This document shows, piece after piece, positions 7,905 through 17,300 of a stretch of 64,000 nucleotides of DNA. The notes beneath the pieces are model-generated. The model saw only the letters and a program-made list of their open reading frames with translations. It ran no database searches and was not told the DNA's origin. Origin of the DNA: Microbacterium sp. (GTDB lineage Bacteria > Actinomycetota > Actinomycetes > Actinomycetales > Microbacteriaceae); contig NZ_JAPSIY010000001.1 of NCBI RefSeq assembly GCF_031178445.1, positions 331,237-395,236 on the forward strand, in the 5' to 3' direction. The position numbers and the translations under genes were made by a program. Every line of letters begins with the position of its first letter. Position 1 is the stretch's first letter.

Positions 7905-8878
7905 GTGCGGTCCGCCTCTCTCAGCACCCTGGCCAGCACCCGCCGCCGCGGTCCGCCGATCTTCGTGATCGCTGCGGCCGCCTGATCCCGCGGAAGTCGG
8001 GCGAGCAGCGAGCGGATTCCGGCGCGCAGCTCACGGCGCACGGCGGGATGCATGCGGCGAGCGCGCACGAGGTGGTGAGAGCTCAGGGCAAGCACCGTGA
8101 ACGCGGCCTTCGGCAGCATTCGTTCGGCCTCGGGGTCGGCTTCAACGAGGTCGAGCACCTCGCCAAGGGCACGGGTGAAGTGCAGCTGCCGCCGATCGAG
8201 CGTCTTCGACAGCGAATCGGCCAGCCCTCGCCGGTAGAGGATGTGCGGCGCATCCACCACCGCGAAGGATGCCGCCTCCAGGTGCAGGCGCCAGACCCAC
8301 GGCCGGTCCTCCGCGGTGAACAGCCCGTCTCGGAACCCGGCGAGACCCGCGTCGAGCACCCGACGGTGCAGCAGGCCGGCCCACGCGTAGGGGTAGTCGA
8401 CCATGCTGCGGTCGTCGGCGGGCAGGATCGCGTCCCGCGGGGCGGCGGCCACGCCGCGGCACGTGAACGGCGCCCGTACCAGCCGGCGCTCCGCGCCCTT
8501 CACGGTGACATGGTCGGTGCGCACGAAATCGCAGCGCAGCTCACGCAGCGCCCCGGCCAGCACCTGGAGTCGGCCCGGCTGCATCCAGTCGTCGCCGTCC
8601 AGGAAGCAGAACGTCTCGCCTTCGACCCGGGCGAGACCCTGATTGCGGGCCGTGGCGAGCCCCCGCGGCCGCGGGTTGACGATCACCTCGGCGTTGTCGA
8701 AGCGCTCTGCGTACCGGCGCATGATCTCGCCGGTGTCGTCGCGGGAGCCGTCGTCGATCGCGACCAGCTTGAGCGCGGCTGCGTCGTCGAACTGCCGGGT
8801 GAGCGTTTCGAGCGTCGTGCCGATGAACCGGCCTGCGTCCTTCGCCGGCACGATCACGGTCACGAGCGGGGCGGTCAC
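7901..8878 (-). CDS. Glycosyltransferase family 2 protein
   Basis: A 325-residue GT-A glycosyltransferase. VTVIVPAKDAGRFIGTTLETL at the N terminus, then DDGSRDDTGEI, and FLDGDDWM carrying the DxD-like metal/nucleotide-sugar motif. No membrane segments are evident. It probably adds a sugar to the lipid-linked or wall-linked glycan in the cytoplasm. It starts with GTG at 8878 and is the first gene of the five-gene nonulosonate operon, read away from the divergent gene at 9099. Confidence 0.85.
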   Translation of the reverse strand: MTAPLVTVIVPAKDAGRFIGTTLETLTRQFDDAAALKLVAIDDGSRDDTGEIMRRYAERFDNAEVIVNPRPRGLATARNQGLARVEGETFCFLDGDDWMQPGRLQVLAGALRELRCDFVRTDHVTVKGAERRLVRAPFTCRGVAAAPRDAILPADDRSMVDYPYAWAGLLHRRVLDAGLAGFRDGLFTAEDRPWVWRLHLEAASFAVVDAPHILYRRGLADSLSKTLDRRQLHFTRALGEVLDLVEADPEAERMLPKAAFTVLALSSHHLVRARRMHPAVRRELRAGIRSLLARLPRDQAAAAITKIGGPRRRVLARVLREADRT

Positions 8879-8972
8879 CGAGTCATCGTGCAGTGCCTCG
8901 TTTACGCGGCGGCGACGTCGGGATGAACAGCGGGTGACGAGGCCTTCGCCTGCGGCGCTGAACCACGAAGGT

Positions 8973-9035
8973 CACCGAAGACCACGTCGTCGGCGGCAAC
9001 AGCGTGGTCTTTCGTGAACAACGTGGTCGTTCGTG
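8973..9035. repeat. Three copies of a CGTGGTC-type motif between divergent genes
   Basis: CGTGGTCTTTCGTG at 9003-9016 and CGTGGTCGTTCGTG at 9022-9035 are direct repeats 19 bp apart. CGTGGTCTTCGGTG occurs inverted on the minus strand at 8986-8973. The copies lie in the 220-bp region between the glycan operon and the divergent gene at 9099. They look like binding sites for a regulator, though none is encoded next to them. Confidence 0.45.
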
Positions 9036-9086
9036 CCGGCATGCTTCGCGGCGCAGCGCCCTCCGCGTCGCGTCAGCGGGCGCGGG

Positions 9087-9092
9087 TAGCGT
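9087..9092 (+). promoter_or_regulatory. -10 element for a leaderless transcript (9099 gene)
   Basis: TAGCGT exactly 6 nt before the ATG at 9099. No ribosome binding site precedes the start, so the mRNA probably begins at the ATG. Confidence 0.55.
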
Positions 9093-9098
9093 GGGTGC

Positions 9099-10061
9099 AT
9101 GAAGTGGATCGCCGACCCGTCCGCGGGGTCGTGGCTGCGTGAGCGGCTGGATGACAGGCACGAGACGATGCACGGTGTGGTCCCCCGGGGGTTCCCCGCG
9201 TACGCGCGGGTGTTCCATCCGGCATCCGTCCGGTCACTGCCCGGTCGGGCCGTGCCGAGCTGGGACGAGCTCGATCGGATGCCGGATGCCGACCGCGACG
9301 CCCTGTTCGGGCAGTACGTCGACGAGCCTGCAACCTGGGCCGAGACCGCCGCGGCGTACGGCACCGTGCTGCATCCGCAGGCGCAGTGGGGTCGGATCGT
9401 GCGCACGCCCGCCGGGGGCGACTGGCGCAGCCGGGTCGCGCCGGACGGGCGGCAGTTCGACGCACCCGTCGAGGGCGAGATGGAGCCGAGGCTGCTCGCG
9501 GCGATCGCGCGCCATCTCGTCGCTCACACCTCGACGCCGGATGCCGGGTGCGCGGCGGTCTGGGAGGGCTGGGGCGGACTGACCGGCTACCTGGGCCACC
9601 CCGCCACCCCTGCCGTCATGAGCGACGACCCGGCGCACCTCGAGATGCTGCAGCGCAGCATGCACGATCCCTTCAACAACGCGTTCCGAAAGCCGACCTG
9701 GCAACCAGGGATCCTCCCGGACGAGGTCTCCAACGGCCGGCGACTGGAGCTTCCCGACCGCGCTTACGTGCTGTTCTCGGCCGCGCCGTCGGCGTTCGCC
9801 GATCCCGATTGGACCCTCTATGCCCCGTGGCGCGACGTCGAGTCCGAACGACAGGGCTTCCCGCCTTCGGCACATCATCCGAGCATTCTGTGGCCGGCCG
9901 ATCGAGCCTGGGTGCTCGTGAGTGAGATCGACTTCGACTCCACGGTGATCGCGGGCTCGCCAGCGCTCGTAGCCGCGATCTGCGCGGACCCGGACATCGA
10001 AGCGCTCCCGCTGCCCGAGAACGCATGCCTGACCTGGGATGCCGACGAGGTGAACCGATGA
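9099..10061 (+). CDS. Conserved-looking hypothetical protein (320 aa)
   Basis: I do not recognise this 320-residue protein. It has no signal peptide or membrane segment and is rich in Trp, Pro and Asp. Segments such as CAAVWEGWGGLTGYLGHP and AYVLFSAAPSAFADPDWTLYAPW suggest a compact globular cytoplasmic protein. Codon use matches its neighbours. The ATG lies 6 nt after a TAGCGT -10 (probable leaderless start). The next gene begins inside its last codons (ATGA at 10058-10061), so the two are translationally coupled and may act together. Confidence 0.75.
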   Translation: MKWIADPSAGSWLRERLDDRHETMHGVVPRGFPAYARVFHPASVRSLPGRAVPSWDELDRMPDADRDALFGQYVDEPATWAETAAAYGTVLHPQAQWGRIVRTPAGGDWRSRVAPDGRQFDAPVEGEMEPRLLAAIARHLVAHTSTPDAGCAAVWEGWGGLTGYLGHPATPAVMSDDPAHLEMLQRSMHDPFNNAFRKPTWQPGILPDEVSNGRRLELPDRAYVLFSAAPSAFADPDWTLYAPWRDVESERQGFPPSAHHPSILWPADRAWVLVSEIDFDSTVIAGSPALVAAICADPDIEALPLPENACLTWDADEVNR

Positions 10062-11269
10062 CCGTCCCCAGCGAGACGCCGCGCTATCCGTTCGACACAC
10101 GCCCCTTGACGGATGCCGTGGATTCGCGAGCGGTGTCGGAGTTCTGGCGCCAGATCAAGGCGAAGCATCCGACGTCGATCGGCAGCGTGATCGCCTGGGT
10201 CGTCCTGGGCATGGTCGGCGTCGTCGTCGTGGTGCCCGTGCTCGGCAGCGCCGTCTTCGGCATCATCCTCGGCACCACCGGCGGCGGACACGGACCGCTC
10301 GGTGCGGCGTTCAGCCTGCCGCTGATCCTGATCGCCGTCGGCCTGGGTGTCGGCATCCCGCTGTCGGTGGTCACCTCGCGCCGCAGGCGCCTCTCCACCT
10401 ACCGGATCGCGCGCTTCGCCCAGGCCAACGGCATGGCCTACGAGCATCGGGTGGACGCCCCCGGGCTGCCGGGCGTGATCTTCCAGAACGGATCGGCCCG
10501 CACGTCGACGGCACTGGTGCGCGGCTTCCAGCCGCGGTTCGTCGAGTTCGGCAATTACCAGTACACGACCGGCTCGGGGAAGAACCGCACGACCCACCAT
10601 TGGGGCTACGTGGCCGTGCGCCTCGACGTGCCGCTGCCGAACATCGTGCTCGACGCGCTGGGCAACAACGGCCTGGGCAGTAACCTTCCGGCTTCGTTCT
10701 CGCGCGATCAGCGCCTGTCGCTCGAGGGCGACTTCGACCGCTACTTCACGCTGTACTGCCCGCGCGGGTACGAGGCCGACGCGCTGTACCTGTTCACCCC
10801 CGACATCATGGCGCGGTTCATCGACCATGCCGCGCAGCTCGACGTCGAGATCGTCGACGACTGGATGTTCCTCTACATGCAGCGCCCCGCCTCGACGACC
10901 GACCCCGCGACCTGGGCGTGGCTGTTCGGGGCCGTCGGCGCCCTGATGACGAAGTTCGATCAGTGGGCGCGGTGGCGCGACGAACGGCTGCGGGCTGCGC
11001 AGGCTGAGGGGTCCGCGGGCCCCGCGGCCGTGAGCGCAGGAGCAGCTTCCGCGGCCGATTCAACCGGTGCCACCGCACCCGTCCCACCGGCACCTTTGCC
11101 CTTCGCGCCTCCCGCGGGGATGGTCGTTCCGCCGCCGGGTGTGGCTCCTCCGGGCCGGCGGCTGAAGAAGGGCGTCTCCTGGGTGACGATCGTGGTGTTC
11201 ATCGTCGTCTTCCTCTTCGCCGTCGTCCCGCAGCTCTTCGGCGGACTCCTCAGCCTGTTCCTGCGCTGA
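10058..11269 (+). CDS. Predicted membrane protein, unknown function
   Basis: A 403-residue protein starting at the ATG at 10058, which overlaps the upstream stop. An upstream start at 10025 is open but would lie well inside the preceding gene. Two membrane segments lie at about residues 44-72 and 83-106. A soluble middle part (about 110-320) follows, then an Ala/Pro-rich linker (about 325-372) and a final C-terminal membrane segment (IVVFIVVFLFAVVP). No known domain recognised. The terminator at 11281-11315 closes this two-gene operon. Confidence 0.75.
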   Translation: MTVPSETPRYPFDTRPLTDAVDSRAVSEFWRQIKAKHPTSIGSVIAWVVLGMVGVVVVVPVLGSAVFGIILGTTGGGHGPLGAAFSLPLILIAVGLGVGIPLSVVTSRRRRLSTYRIARFAQANGMAYEHRVDAPGLPGVIFQNGSARTSTALVRGFQPRFVEFGNYQYTTGSGKNRTTHHWGYVAVRLDVPLPNIVLDALGNNGLGSNLPASFSRDQRLSLEGDFDRYFTLYCPRGYEADALYLFTPDIMARFIDHAAQLDVEIVDDWMFLYMQRPASTTDPATWAWLFGAVGALMTKFDQWARWRDERLRAAQAEGSAGPAAVSAGAASAADSTGATAPVPPAPLPFAPPAGMVVPPPGVAPPGRRLKKGVSWVTIVVFIVVFLFAVVPQLFGGLLSLFLR

Positions 11270-11280
11270 GCGCAGTCGGC

Positions 11281-11315
11281 GATGCCCTCCCGTCCGGGTG
11301 GGACGGGAGGGCATC
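11281..11315. terminator. Bidirectional terminator hairpin
   Basis: Perfect 15-bp stem (11281-11295 with 11301-11315), loop GGGTG. It lies between the gene ending at 11269 and the convergent giant surface-protein gene ending at 11350. Confidence 0.85.
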
Positions 11316-11349
11316 ATGCGACCTGCGGCTCAGTCGCTCAGATCACCGT

Positions 11350-14300
11350 TCAGACCAGCTCGCGCCGACGCCTGCTGACGACGGCCAGCAGTCCACCGCC
11401 GAGCATCAGTGCGAGTGCCGCGAGGAGCATCGACCAGTTGGCCTCCGCACCCGTCGTCGCGAGCGGCGGCGGGGGCGTGATCTCGTGCGTGGTGCACAGC
11501 GGGCTGTCCGGAGCGCAGACCGGGTCGGTCCCGGTGACGGCGAGGACGTTGCCGAGCACGTGGTCGCCCTGCTCGTCGTACGCCTTCGGCGCGACGATGT
11601 AGCGCACCGTCACGACCTCACCGGTGGCGACCGCGCCGGTGATCCGGATGGTGTCGCCCTCGAGGACCGCTTCGACGCTCTGGTCTGACGGAATCGGGCC
11701 GAGCAGGAGCTCAGCGTCATCCAGCACGCCCGCCATGTGGTCGGTGTAGTCAACCGGTACGGCCGCGGCACCCGCGTTGGTTCCGACGTTGCGGAACGTC
11801 AGCGTGTACTCGACGTTCTGGTCGTGGTCGATGGCCGTGCCGGATGCCGGGTCGGCCGACTTCGAGACGACCACATTCGAGACGTAGTTGATCGTGCAGT
11901 CGGGACGCTCCCCGTCCGTCGGAGCGCACTCGGTCGGGGGCTCCTCGCCCGCGCCGACCAGGAAGTTGCCCAGCTGGTCGTCTCCGCGCTCTCCGTCGGC
12001 GTTCACGGTGACCGTGTACGTGACGGTGACCTCCTGGCCAGCGGCCAGGGTTCCGGTGACGCTGAAGCGTCCGTCCACGATCTCCGACACCGTCAGGGCG
12101 GCGTCGGACGCGGCCGGTGCGGCCGTGACCGTCGCATCGTCCAGGACCATCGTGAGCACGTCGTCACGGGCGACGTCCACGTCGGCCTCGCCGGTGTTGG
12201 CGAAGTGCAGCGTGTACGTCATCTCGTCGCCGGAGCGCACGGTCGTGCCGGATGCGGGGTCGACGGTCTTCCAGTCGTCGAGCTCGCCCAGCGGGTGGGT
12301 GGTGCTCGGCGGCACGAACGGGTCGCACTCGGTGTCGCCTTCGGCGCACTCGAACGGGGGCACATCCGAAGCCAGGACGTTCGAGGCGATGTTGTCGCCG
12401 CGGTCGCCGTCGGGCCGGATCGTGGCCTGGTAGGTCACCGTCACCGTCTCGCCTGCCGCAAGCTCACCTGTCACCCGCAGGGTGCCGGCGTCGGCGTCGA
12501 GCTCGAGGCCGATGTCGTCGCGGTCCGCCACCGGAGCGCTGGTGATCTCGGCGTCGTCGAGCACACCCGACAGGTCGTCCGTCGAGTCCAGCGGACCCGG
12601 CGCCTGTCCGTCGTTCGTCCACGACAGGGTGTAGGTCACGACGTCGCCGGCCTGAAGCGCCTCACCGGATGCCGGGTCGGACGTCTTCGACGGGGTGATG
12701 CTCGGCAGCAGGATCTCCACCTCGGCGGGCGGAGCGCACGGCACGCCCTGAGCGCAAACCGGGCTGGCGACGTTCACCAGGTCGTGGTCACCGAGATTGG
12801 TGACGGTGACGCTGTAGGTGATCTCCATCGACTCGCCGACGGCGAGGGCGCCCGACCAGGTGAGCATCGGCGAGGCGAAGTCCGGCATCGGAGCCACGGA
12901 CCCGTCCGATGCCACCGCGATCGCATCGCCGTTGTAGGCGGCGTCGTCGAGCACGTCGGTCAGGTCGTCGGACACACGCGCCGGCTGCCCGGTGGTGTAC
13001 GCGGCATCGCCGTCGTTCGTCACGGTCACCGTGTAGGTGATGGTGTCGCCCGTCTGCACATCCTCGACCACGTCGGCGGTCTTGGTCACCGAGAAGTGGC
13101 GGATCGGGTTCTCCGTCTCCTCACATCCTCCCGGCGGGCAGCTGCCGTCGGCGTTGCTGAGCACGTTGCCCAGCGTGTGATCGGCCTGATCGTCGTAGGC
13201 GTTCACCGTCACGGAGTAGCTGACGGTCCGCACCTCGCCGACCGGCACCTCTCCGGTCACCGTGAGCCGGTTGCCGTCGACCTGCGCCTCGAGACCGTCG
13301 TCGACGATCGGGCGATCGGTCATCAGAGCATCGTCCAGCACACCGGAGAGGTCATCGAGGGCATCGACGGTCGCCGGGGCCTGCCCGACGTTCTCGAAGG
13401 TGAGCGTGTAGGTGACGACCTGTCCGGCCTCCACGGCGGTTCCGTCCGCCGGGTCGACGGTTTTGGTCATCTCCAGAGCCGCAGCCGGCACCCGTGCGAA
13501 GTCGCACGCCTCGTCGGGGTCGAGGGCATCCTCGGCCGGGACGCACACGGTGTTCAGCAGGATCTGGTCGCCGTCCGGCGAGTTCGCGTCATAGATCACG
13601 GTGTAGCTGATCTCGGCGCTCTCGTCGACGCCGAGCGGACCGCTCCAGGTCAGCTCCGCGGCATCCTCGTCGTACGAGGCACCCGAGGCGGGGAGGGTGA
13701 TCTCGCCGAAGGCGCCGTCGTCGAGGACCTCCGAGAGATCGTCGGTCACGCGCGCCGGCGCGTCCGCCGTGAAGACGCCGGGGCCTTCGTTGCGAACGGT
13801 GATCGTGTAGGTGACGACCTCGCCGTCCGCCGGCAGATCGGTCCGGTCGGCGGCCTTTTCGACCGTCAGCTTCGGCAGCTCGCCCTCATCGGATGCGCAG
13901 GCCTCGCCGGTCACCGGGTCGATGCCTTCATCCGTCGCGGGGTCGCACGTGGGCACCTCGGTCGGCGGGTCGCCGGGTGTCGGCGGCACGTTCGGCTCCC
14001 AGGCCACGTTGCGCACCGTGCCGTCACCGCCACCCCTCAGGGTGACCGAGTACTCGATCGTCACCGTCTCGCCGGCGGCGAGCTCTCCGGACCACGACAG
14101 GAACGTGTCCGGCACGAAGCCCACCGCGCCTGCGTCCGCGCCGTCGATCGTCGCGGTCGCGTCCCTGTTGTACTCGGCATCGTCGAGCACGCCGGCCAGG
14201 TCGTCGAACACGACGGCGGGGTCCGCCTCGGTGTAGTCGGCCGTTCCGGTGTTCTCGGCGGTGAGCGTGTAGGTGATCGTGTCACCGGGGCGCGAGTCCG

Positions 14301-17300
14301 CGCTGAAGTCCGACGTCTTCGTGATCGCCATCTCGCGATCGATCACGTCTGCAGCGTAGTCCTCGACCTCGCCGGCCGCTGCGGCGCCGGTGGGCAGCGG
14401 GGCCGCCACCTCGCCGGGGAACAGCCGGAAGCGGGCGAAGGTGTCCTTCAGCGTCGTCCCCGCAGGGAAGGTCAGCTCGTACTCGGCGGTGCCGCTGTCG
14501 GCGGGAACCGCCACGGTGACGAGTTCGCCGGAGTCGAAGGTGCCGTTGCCGTCGAGGTCGATCCAGCCGGCCAGGGTCGCGATCGCGTCCGTCGTGTTCG
14601 TCGCGCTCACGGTCACGGTCGTCTCGTCACCCTGGGTGACCACGATCTCGTCGGCGACGCCGTCCTCGTCGGCGATGCCGGACTCGTCATCGGCATCGGC
14701 CGACGGCGAGGCGACGCCTTCCTCCTCGATGTCGATGCTCGAACCGAGCATCAGCGGAGCGCTGTCCGTGGCCTCGTCGAAGCCGAGGACCTGGTGTCGC
14801 GAACCGTCGTTCGCGATGGACGTGCCGTACGTGTCGGGTGCGTCGCCGAAGTCCTCACACGGCTGACCGAAGTTGTCGAACGCGGTGCGATCCGCACCGG
14901 TGCGTCCTTCGATCGAGAAGGTGAAGCGGTCGACGTTCTCGAGCGCCGCGAGGAAGTCGTCCTCGGACGGTGCCGCGCCGAACGGGCCGGTGTTGTTGTT
15001 GAACTGGGTGTGCCACTGCGCGGCCTCCAGCGGAACGATCACTCGGGTCCACTGCGTGGAGTCGACGATCTGGTCGCGGAAGTTGTACCAGTAGTGCGCA
15101 CCGTTCGCGCCCACGATGCCGACGTAGACGTCATAGGACACGCCGGTGTCGTTGCGGTAGTCGAACTGGATGTTCTCGCCTGCGGATGCGGAGTAGTCCG
15201 TCGCGTAGCCGCTTGCCACCAGCGGCGGCGTCCAGAGCTCGGTCCAGTTTCCGTCGAGGTCGTCCTCGATGATCGCGCCACCGGGGTTGCCGGCCGTCGC
15301 GCTCCACTCCACGGGGCGCGGCTGCATCACGACGCTCGTGCCGCGTGCGGTGGTCGCCGCGCGCCATCCGCCGTTGTCCTCGTCGAAGGTCGTCAGCGCC
15401 GAGCAGCTGAGGAAGATCGGCGCGCCCTGCACGAAGGTCGTCGCGTAATCCTCGACCTCACCCCCGGCCGCGGCACCCGTCGGCAGCGGCGTCGCCACCG
15501 CACCGGGGAACAGACGGAACCGCGCGAAGCCGTCTCCGCCTGCGGTCGGCGCCGGGAAGGTCAGCTCGTACTCCGCGGTGCCGGTCTCAGCCGGCACCGC
15601 GATGCTGGCCAGCTCGCCGGCGTCGAAGGTGCCGCTGCCGTCGAGGTCGATCCAGCCCGCGAGGGTCGCCGCCTCAGCGGTGTCGTTCGTCGCCGTGACG
15701 GTGACGGCGGTCTCCTCGCCCGCGGTCACCTTGATGTCGTCCGTGACGCCGTCCTCGTCGGCCAGGCGGTTCTCGTCGTCGCCGAGCGCGTCGTCCGACG
15801 GCTGCCCATTGGCGTCGAAGTCGATCAGCGAGCCGAGCGTCAAACCCGGGGCGATCTCGTGCTGCGCCCCGCCACTCTCGAGCAGTGTGCCGTAGCTGTC
15901 GGGGGCGTCCCCGAAGTCGGAGCACGCGGGCGGCTGCACGGAGTAGTCGCCGTCGCCGTCGAATCCGAACCCGGAGCCGTTGCCTCCGTGCCAGTCCACC
16001 TCGAACGAGCTCTCGCCCTCGATGACGAACTGGAACCGGGAGCCCTCCGCGCTCTCGCGTCCGGAGCCGGTGAACGTCACGGCGCCCGCGGTCTCCGTGA
16101 TGGTGACCAGGCTGCCCTTGCTGACGGCGTACCCCGCCAGGTCGGAGGCGTTGAACGTCGCGGTCTCGCGGTTGCTCGGGATTCCGTCGAGGTCGTTCAC
16201 GGTGAAGACGGCGTTCACCTCGATCGGCGTCGACGTTCCCGCCTCGAAGAACTCGTAGCGGAACGAGGCATCGTTGACGATCTGCCATTGCGCGTCATCG
16301 CGGTCGATGATTCCGGGAATCGTTCCGGAGCCCATGCCGTTGGGCGGGAGCTGACCGGCATTCGCCCGGCCGTCCACCAGCGTGATGACCATGTCGACTG
16401 CAACGCCGTCGACGACGGCCACCTCACCGAACCGTGTGGTGCTGCCGACGCCTCCGGTGCCCGTCTTGCTCACGACGCTGTTGAAGGTGAATGCATAATG
16501 CGGGGTGTCATCCGCCACGCAGGAGTCGGGCGCGATCAGTCGCGTGACGAGGGCACGGTAGTCCTCGACCTCGCCGTCGGCCGCAGCGCCGATGGGGTCG
16601 GCGATGGATTCTGCATCCGTCGAGTACCGCACGCGCACGAACGTCTCGATGCTCGCCGGGTTCGTGCCCCGCGAGAACGTGATGTCGTTCGACCCGGACG
16701 TCACAGGCTGCGCGTTCGCCACCCGCTCGCCCTCGTCGAGGAAGTCACCGTCCCCGTTCCAATCCACCCAGACGCTCGCGAAACCGTCGGCGGACACCTC
16801 GACCTCGAGGGTGTTCTCCACCGGCTGCTGCGAATTCGGGTCCAGTCCCGTGCGCAGCGTCGGCACCGCGTAGGCGAGGTCCGGGTTGAACTCCACGCCG
16901 TCCTCGTCGGCCTCGGCGTTGTCGTCATCGCCGACGGCGGTCGCGCTGGGCTGGCCATCATCCTCGGGGTCGATGCTCGCTCCGAGCATGACCGGCGCGG
17001 TGTGGGAGTCCTCGTCGTAGCCGAGAATGCCGTGGCGGGCGCCGTCGCCGTTCAGCGTGGTGCCGTACGTCGCCGGAGCGTCGCCGAAGTCCAGCAGGAT
17101 CGACGAGGCCGAGCAGCGCGCGCCGTCGTTCGAGTTCGATGCCGGTCCCTGGGCGAACACCTCTGCGCTCACGTCGCCGACGTCGATGCGGTAGATGGTA
17201 CCCGTCGGATTGTTCGACGCGTAGAGGTAGCCGTTGGCGTCGGCGTACACCGCGCCGAACGTCCACGTTCCGGTGCCGAGGCCCAGCGTGCCGACGACCG

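Noticed and set aside
6489..7985. Long plus-strand frame over the polysialyltransferase-like gene
   Set aside because: Antisense shadow with low-complexity Arg/Gly-rich translation. The minus-strand genes have family motifs and overlapping start/stop codons.
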